A stretch of 64,000 bases of DNA, from NCBI RefSeq assembly GCF_000014445.1, contig NC_008531.1, positions 403,001 through 467,000 of the forward strand. Reading direction: 5' to 3'. The stretch is from Leuconostoc mesenteroides subsp. mesenteroides ATCC 8293. Lineage in GTDB: Bacteria > Bacillota > Bacilli > Lactobacillales > Lactobacillaceae. Of the stretch, positions 60,124 to 64,000 are shown piece after piece. The position numbers and the translations under genes are program-made. Each line of letters starts with the position of its first letter. Position 1 is the stretch's first letter. The notes under the pieces were generated by a model. It was not told the origin of the DNA. It made no database searches and was given only the letters and a program-made list of their open reading frames with translations.

Positions 60124-62658
60124 ATGACTCAATTCACACGGCTTTATAATAATTTTCAACCTGAACACTATGATATCTATTTAGATATTAATCGTGAGAC
60201 GAAACAGTTTAATGGTAGAACAAAGATTAGTGGTAATGCACTAGTCAACAATATTGCCTTACATCAAAAAAATTTGCAAATTCAGTCTGTTCACATTAAT
60301 GAAAAAGAGATTCCTTTTGTCATTGATGATAACGCTGATTTGATTAAAATTTCGACAGAAACTATTGGTCAGATAGATATCACTGTGACTTATAAGGCGA
60401 CGTTAACCGACACAATGATGGGGATTTATCCTTCGTATTACGAGCTAGATGGTGTTAAAAAACAAATTATCGGTACACAATTTGAAACAAGTTTTGCTCG
60501 TCAAGCTTTTCCAAGTGTGGACGAACCGGAAGCTAAAGCGACATTTGATTTATCAATCAAGTTTGATGAACAACCAAATGAAACAATTTTAGCCAATATG
60601 CCAGAGATACGCACAGAAAATGGCGTACATTATTTTGATACAACAGTGCGGATGTCAACTTATTTAGTGGCCTTTGCCTTTGGTGAATTACAAAGTAAGC
60701 AAACGGTTACTAACACAGGGGTAAAAGTTGGTGTATTTTCTACCAAGGCACATGCTCCCAAAGAATTGGATTTTGCACTAGACATTGCTAAACGATCGAT
60801 TGAGTTTTTCGAAGATTTTTATCAGACACCTTACCCATTACCACATTCTTGGCAACTAGCCTTGCCTGATTTCTCTGCAGGAGCAATGGAAAACTGGGGA
60901 TTAGTAACTTATCGTGAAGCTTATGTATTGCTTGATCCTGAAAATTCAGCGTTGAATACCAAACAAATTGTTGCCACAGTTATTGCTCACGAATTAGCGC
61001 ATCAATGGTTTGGCGACTTAGTCACGATGAAATGGTGGGATGATTTGTGGCTCAATGAAAGCTTTGCTAATATGATGGAGTATGTGGCAATTGATGCCAT
61101 TGAGCCTGATTGGCACATTTGGGAAAGCTTCCAAACAAGTGATGTTGTTTCAGCATTGAAGAGAGATAGCACAGATGGCGTACAATCAGTCCACACTCAA
61201 GTAGAACACCCAGCTGATATTGATGCTTTATTTGATCCAGCAATTGTTTATGCCAAAGGGGCAAGACTGTTGGTGATGGTTCGTTCTTTGATTGGGGATA
61301 AGGCCTTACGTGAAGGACTAAAAAGATACTTTGCTCGTCATCGCTATGCAAACGCAGCAGGAGCTGATTTGTGGGAGGCTTTGGGTGAAGCTTCAGGTCA
61401 AAATATTAAAGCAGTGATGGATTCTTGGTTGGAACAACCAGGATATCCAGTGGTTTCAGCAAAAGTTATTGATGGCCAGTTAACCATATCTCAAGAACAG
61501 TTTTTCATTGGTGAATACGAAGAAAGTGACCGTCAGTGGCAAATACCCTTAAACAGTAACTATGATGTGGCACCCCAAATACTATCCAGTAAGCGTGTAG
61601 TGATTGGTGATTATGCTCAATTACGTGAATCAGTTGGCACACCTTTTAGGCTGAATGACGGTAATGATTCGCATTTTGTTGTTAAATATGATGCCCAATT
61701 ACTAAAAGATATTTTAGAACATCTTGATGAATTGGATAATATTTCGCAAAGACAAATTCTTCAGGATCTACATTTGCTAGCTGATGGTAGGCAAATTACC
61801 TATGCTGATATCGTGCCACTGCTGGTCAATTTTGCGCACAAAGATGCCATGTTGGTTAATGCAGTACTATATAGTATTCTTTCAGACTTGAAGAAATTTG
61901 TTACACCAAATTCAGCTGAAGAAAAAGCTTTGAAGGAATTCTATGATGTACTAAGTAGAAAACAAGTAAAACGCTTGGGCTGGGCCGGTCAAAGCGGTGA
62001 ATCATACGACAATCAGCTCACACGTCCTTATGTTTTGAATGCTTCTTTGTATGCAGAAAATCCTGATACAATTGCAACGGCTCATGAATTATTTGAGAAA
62101 AACAGTGATAATCTACAAAACCTATCTGCTGATATTCGTCACTTTGTACTCGCCAATGAATTGAAGCACTTTGGCAACACGTCATTGTTTGAACAACTGT
62201 TAACTACTTACCGAAAATCCTCTGATGCTAATTACAAAGCTGACTTACGTTCGGCCTTAACTAGTACCCCAAAGCCAGATTTAATTGTAAAATTGATTGA
62301 TCAGCTAAAGGACGCTGACACGATTAAACCGCAAGACCTCCGTGGTTGGGTCTATGGCTTGCTAGTTAATGATAAAAGTCAGCAGTTAGTCTGGGATTGG
62401 GTTCGTGAGCAGTGGCAGTGGCTAGAAGATACGATCGGTGGTGACATGGAATTTACGATGTATATTACTGTTATTGCCATTGTGTTCCATACACCAGAGC
62501 GACTAGCTGAATTTAAGGCGTTCTTTGAACCTAAGTTGAATACGCCTGGATTAACACGGGAAATTACTATGGACATTAAAGTAATCTCAAGCCGTGTTGG
62601 TTTAATCGCAGCTGAAAAGGATGGTGTGAATAAAGCCATTTCTGAGGCTATAAAATAA
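60124..62658 (+). CDS. pepN: Aminopeptidase N
   Basis: 844-residue M1 zinc aminopeptidase releasing N-terminal residues from peptides. GAMEN at 253-257, HELAH at 289-293 with the downstream Glu in LWLNESFAN, and a C-terminal ERAP1-like helical domain (about 520-844). Length is as in the lactobacillus PepN. A TATAAT at 60087-60092 preceded directly by TG, with a poor -35, is the likely promoter. SD CAGGAG precedes ATG 60124. Together with the two M3 peptidases this supports a peptide-based amino acid supply next to the Leu/Ile/Val importer. Confidence 0.96.
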   Translation: MTQFTRLYNNFQPEHYDIYLDINRETKQFNGRTKISGNALVNNIALHQKNLQIQSVHINEKEIPFVIDDNADLIKISTETIGQIDITVTYKATLTDTMMGIYPSYYELDGVKKQIIGTQFETSFARQAFPSVDEPEAKATFDLSIKFDEQPNETILANMPEIRTENGVHYFDTTVRMSTYLVAFAFGELQSKQTVTNTGVKVGVFSTKAHAPKELDFALDIAKRSIEFFEDFYQTPYPLPHSWQLALPDFSAGAMENWGLVTYREAYVLLDPENSALNTKQIVATVIAHELAHQWFGDLVTMKWWDDLWLNESFANMMEYVAIDAIEPDWHIWESFQTSDVVSALKRDSTDGVQSVHTQVEHPADIDALFDPAIVYAKGARLLVMVRSLIGDKALREGLKRYFARHRYANAAGADLWEALGEASGQNIKAVMDSWLEQPGYPVVSAKVIDGQLTISQEQFFIGEYEESDRQWQIPLNSNYDVAPQILSSKRVVIGDYAQLRESVGTPFRLNDGNDSHFVVKYDAQLLKDILEHLDELDNISQRQILQDLHLLADGRQITYADIVPLLVNFAHKDAMLVNAVLYSILSDLKKFVTPNSAEEKALKEFYDVLSRKQVKRLGWAGQSGESYDNQLTRPYVLNASLYAENPDTIATAHELFEKNSDNLQNLSADIRHFVLANELKHFGNTSLFEQLLTTYRKSSDANYKADLRSALTSTPKPDLIVKLIDQLKDADTIKPQDLRGWVYGLLVNDKSQQLVWDWVREQWQWLEDTIGGDMEFTMYITVIAIVFHTPERLAEFKAFFEPKLNTPGLTREITMDIKVISSRVGLIAAEKDGVNKAISEAIK

Positions 62659-62665
62659 ACTAGTT

Positions 62666-62696
62666 AAAAAGCAAACGGTTATATGTTTGCTTTTTT
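62666..62696 (+). terminator. Terminator after pepN
   Basis: AAAAAGCAAAC / GTTTGCTTTTT stem, 8-base loop, T-run. Confidence 0.9.
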
Positions 62697-62728
62697 GATA
62701 TAAATCATTTTGTGGTAATCCTTTTGAA

Positions 62729-62758
62729 TTGCTAATTAATACCGACTTAGAGTAGAAT
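62729..62758 (+). promoter_or_regulatory. Candidate promoter of the oleate hydratase gene
   Basis: TTGCTA (62729-62734), 18-base spacer, TAGAAT (62753-62758). Confidence 0.5.
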
Positions 62759-62767
62759 GGGGTTGTA

Positions 62768-62783
62768 TTGAAAGCGTTTTCTA
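62768..62783 (+). promoter_or_regulatory. cre-like site downstream of the oleate hydratase promoter
   Basis: TTGAAAGCGTTTTCTA fits WTGNAARCGNWWWCAW except one position; it lies about 3-18 bases after the expected +1, a road-block position. Confidence 0.6.
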
Positions 62784-62800
62784 TTAGAAAGGGGATCACG

Positions 62801-64000
62801 ATGTATTATAGCAATGGTAATTATGAAGCATTTGCAACACCACGCAAGCCGAAGAACGTAGATCAGAAATCAGCATATATTGTCGGTTCGGGGCTAGCAG
62901 GATTGGCTACTGCAGTATTTCTTATTCGTGACGGTCATATGAAGGGAGAGTCAATTCATATATTTGAAGAACTCCCACTGGCTGGTGGTTCATTGGATGG
63001 TATTCAACGACCTAATGTTGGTTTTGTCACACGTGGCGGCCGTGAAATGGAAAATCATTTTGAGTGTTTATGGGATTTATATCGCTCAGTGCCATCATTG
63101 GAAATCCCTGGAGCCTCTTACCTTGATGAGTATTATTGGCTGGATAAGGATGATCCTAATTCATCAAATTGTCGGTTGATTTACGATCGTGGAAATCGTG
63201 TGCCAAACGACGGTGACTATACGTTAGGTAAATCATCTGAAGAAATTATTAAATTGATTATGACGCCTGAAGCAAAATTAGGCACAACGACGATTGAAGA
63301 TTATTTTTCAGAAGACTTTTTCAAAAGCAATTTTTGGATATATTGGGCAACAATGTTTGCTTTTGAAAAGTGGCATTCAGCAATCGAGATGAGACGTTAT
63401 GCAATGCGCTTCATTCACCATATTGATGGGTTACCGGATTTTTCTGCATTGAAGTTCAATAAATATAATCAATATGATTCGATGGTCTTGCCTTTGATCA
63501 AGTATCTCGAAGATCATGGTGTTGACGTACAGTTTGATTCTACGGTTGATAATGTCATGGTGAATTTTGATCACGGCAATAAAGTTGTCAAGGAGTTACA
63601 GCTCACTGTTGCAGGGAAGCCAGAAACTAAACAGCTTACAGCAAATGATTTAGTTTTCATAACGAACGGTTCCATTACTGAAAGTACGACCTATGGGAGC
63701 CATTTTGAACCAGCGCCAGTGACAAACGAACCCGGTGGGTCGTGGCGTTTGTGGGAAAAATTAGCTGAACAATCAGACGAATTTGGTCATCCAAGTGTGT
63801 TTTATCAAAACTTACCAGCAAAAAGTTGGTTTGTTTCAGCAACAGCAACAATTAAAAATACTGAAATTGATCCCTATATTGAACGACTTACCAAGAGGGA
63901 TCTGCATGACGGTAAAATCAATACCGGTGGCATTGTAACCATTACCGATTCAAACTGGTTGATGAGTTTTGCTGTCCATCGTCAACCACATTTTAAGCAA
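62801..64000 (+). CDS. ohyA: Oleate hydratase (fatty acid double-bond hydratase), 3'-truncated
   Basis: First 400 residues of an FAD-dependent hydratase (the MCRA family) that converts oleic and linoleic acid to 10-hydroxy acids; it protects against unsaturated fatty acids. N-terminal FAD motif [11 protein letters not shown] at about 28-38 with the ribose-binding Glu near 56, followed by [25 protein letters not shown] and [13 protein letters not shown]. The frame is open to the edge; the family is usually 560-590 residues, so about 170-190 remain outside. ATG 62801 has the SD AAAGGGG. A cre-like site overlaps the 5' leader. Confidence 0.92.
   Translation, partial: MYYSNGNYEAFATPRKPKNVDQKSAYIVGSGLAGLATAVFLIRDGHMKGESIHIFEELPLAGGSLDGIQRPNVGFVTRGGREMENHFECLWDLYRSVPSLEIPGASYLDEYYWLDKDDPNSSNCRLIYDRGNRVPNDGDYTLGKSSEEIIKLIMTPEAKLGTTTIEDYFSEDFFKSNFWIYWATMFAFEKWHSAIEMRRYAMRFIHHIDGLPDFSALKFNKYNQYDSMVLPLIKYLEDHGVDVQFDSTVDNVMVNFDHGNKVVKELQLTVAGKPETKQLTANDLVFITNGSITESTTYGSHFEPAPVTNEPGGSWRLWEKLAEQSDEFGHPSVFYQNLPAKSWFVSATATIKNTEIDPYIERLTKRDLHDGKINTGGIVTITDSNWLMSFAVHRQPHFKQ

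Noticed and set aside
1..64000. rRNA, tRNA, CRISPR arrays, insertion sequences, prophage
   Set aside because: Read through for clustered repeats, cloverleaf-like ends with CCA, transposase or integrase motifs; none seen.

Overview
The window reads as chromosome from a low-GC heterofermentative lactic acid bacterium, most likely Leuconostoc or a close relative. The basis is the AT-rich composition, dense gene packing with purine-rich Shine-Dalgarno (SD) sites, a PheRS T-box, L31 type B, a comG operon, CcpA-type cre sites, a peptide-degrading gene set (two PepF-like proteins, PepN) and fatty-acid hydration. The genus is an inference from recognised families, not from a search. I saw no rRNA, tRNA, insertion sequence, prophage or CRISPR array, and no clear pseudogene. 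The genes at both edges run off the window (a PepF at the left, an oleate hydratase at the right).

Layout. 1-3.5 kb: end of pepF, then nucleoside salvage (cdd, nucleoside deoxyribosyltransferase), a 2-hydroxyacid dehydrogenase and an HxlR regulator. 3.4-7.3 kb: promoter, Phe T-box and pheST. 7.3-14.5 kb: murA, L31, an RlmCD-like rRNA methyltransferase, murF, a serine hydrolase and the helicase cshA. 14.7-20.5 kb: a one-carbon/thymidylate neighbourhood on both strands (folC, thyA, dCMP deaminase, folD) with an MFS exporter and a RadC-like gene. 20.6-26.4 kb: comGA-GG, a methyltransferase and ackA. 26.5-33.1 kb: a chimeric MltG-like/glucosaminidase wall enzyme, a sugar uptake permease with two cre sites, greA, a YfhO protein and a small oxidoreductase. 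33.2-36.3 kb: a four-gene cassette of unknown function (MoxR-like AAA ATPase, HExxH+VWA protein, two small unknown proteins). 36.4-41.2 kb: branched-chain amino acid ABC transporter livJHMGF behind a leucine leader-peptide attenuator. 41.2-43.7 kb: TPP riboswitch and thiMDE. 43.8-54.7 kb: aldehyde dehydrogenase, DUF1003 protein, second PepF, hydrolase, a PerR-like regulator divergent from two VIT1-family transporters, BrkB, DUF1054 and a Na+/H+ antiporter. 54.7-60.0 kb: a LacI regulator divergent from a sugar-acid operon whose enzymes match the 2-ketogluconate (kgu) route. 60.1 kb to the end: pepN and oleate hydratase.

The most interesting points are these. (1) A 20-residue leader peptide with six Leu codons, none of them TTA or TTG, is followed by a self-consistent five-segment RNA switch in front of livJ. 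(2) At least five genes carry a -10 element exactly where transcription would start on, or one base before, the start codon, with no SD: predicted leaderless messages. (3) The MoxR/HExxH-VWA cassette has two partner proteins I cannot assign. (4) A PerR-like protein without the usual structural zinc cysteines has PerR-box-like palindromes at its own promoter and at the divergent metal-transporter promoter. (5) Three proteins lack expected catalytic or cofactor residues: MurA has Asp for the fosfomycin-target Cys, the RlmCD homologue lacks the Fe-S cysteines, and an MltG-like domain without its Glu is fused to a GH73 domain.
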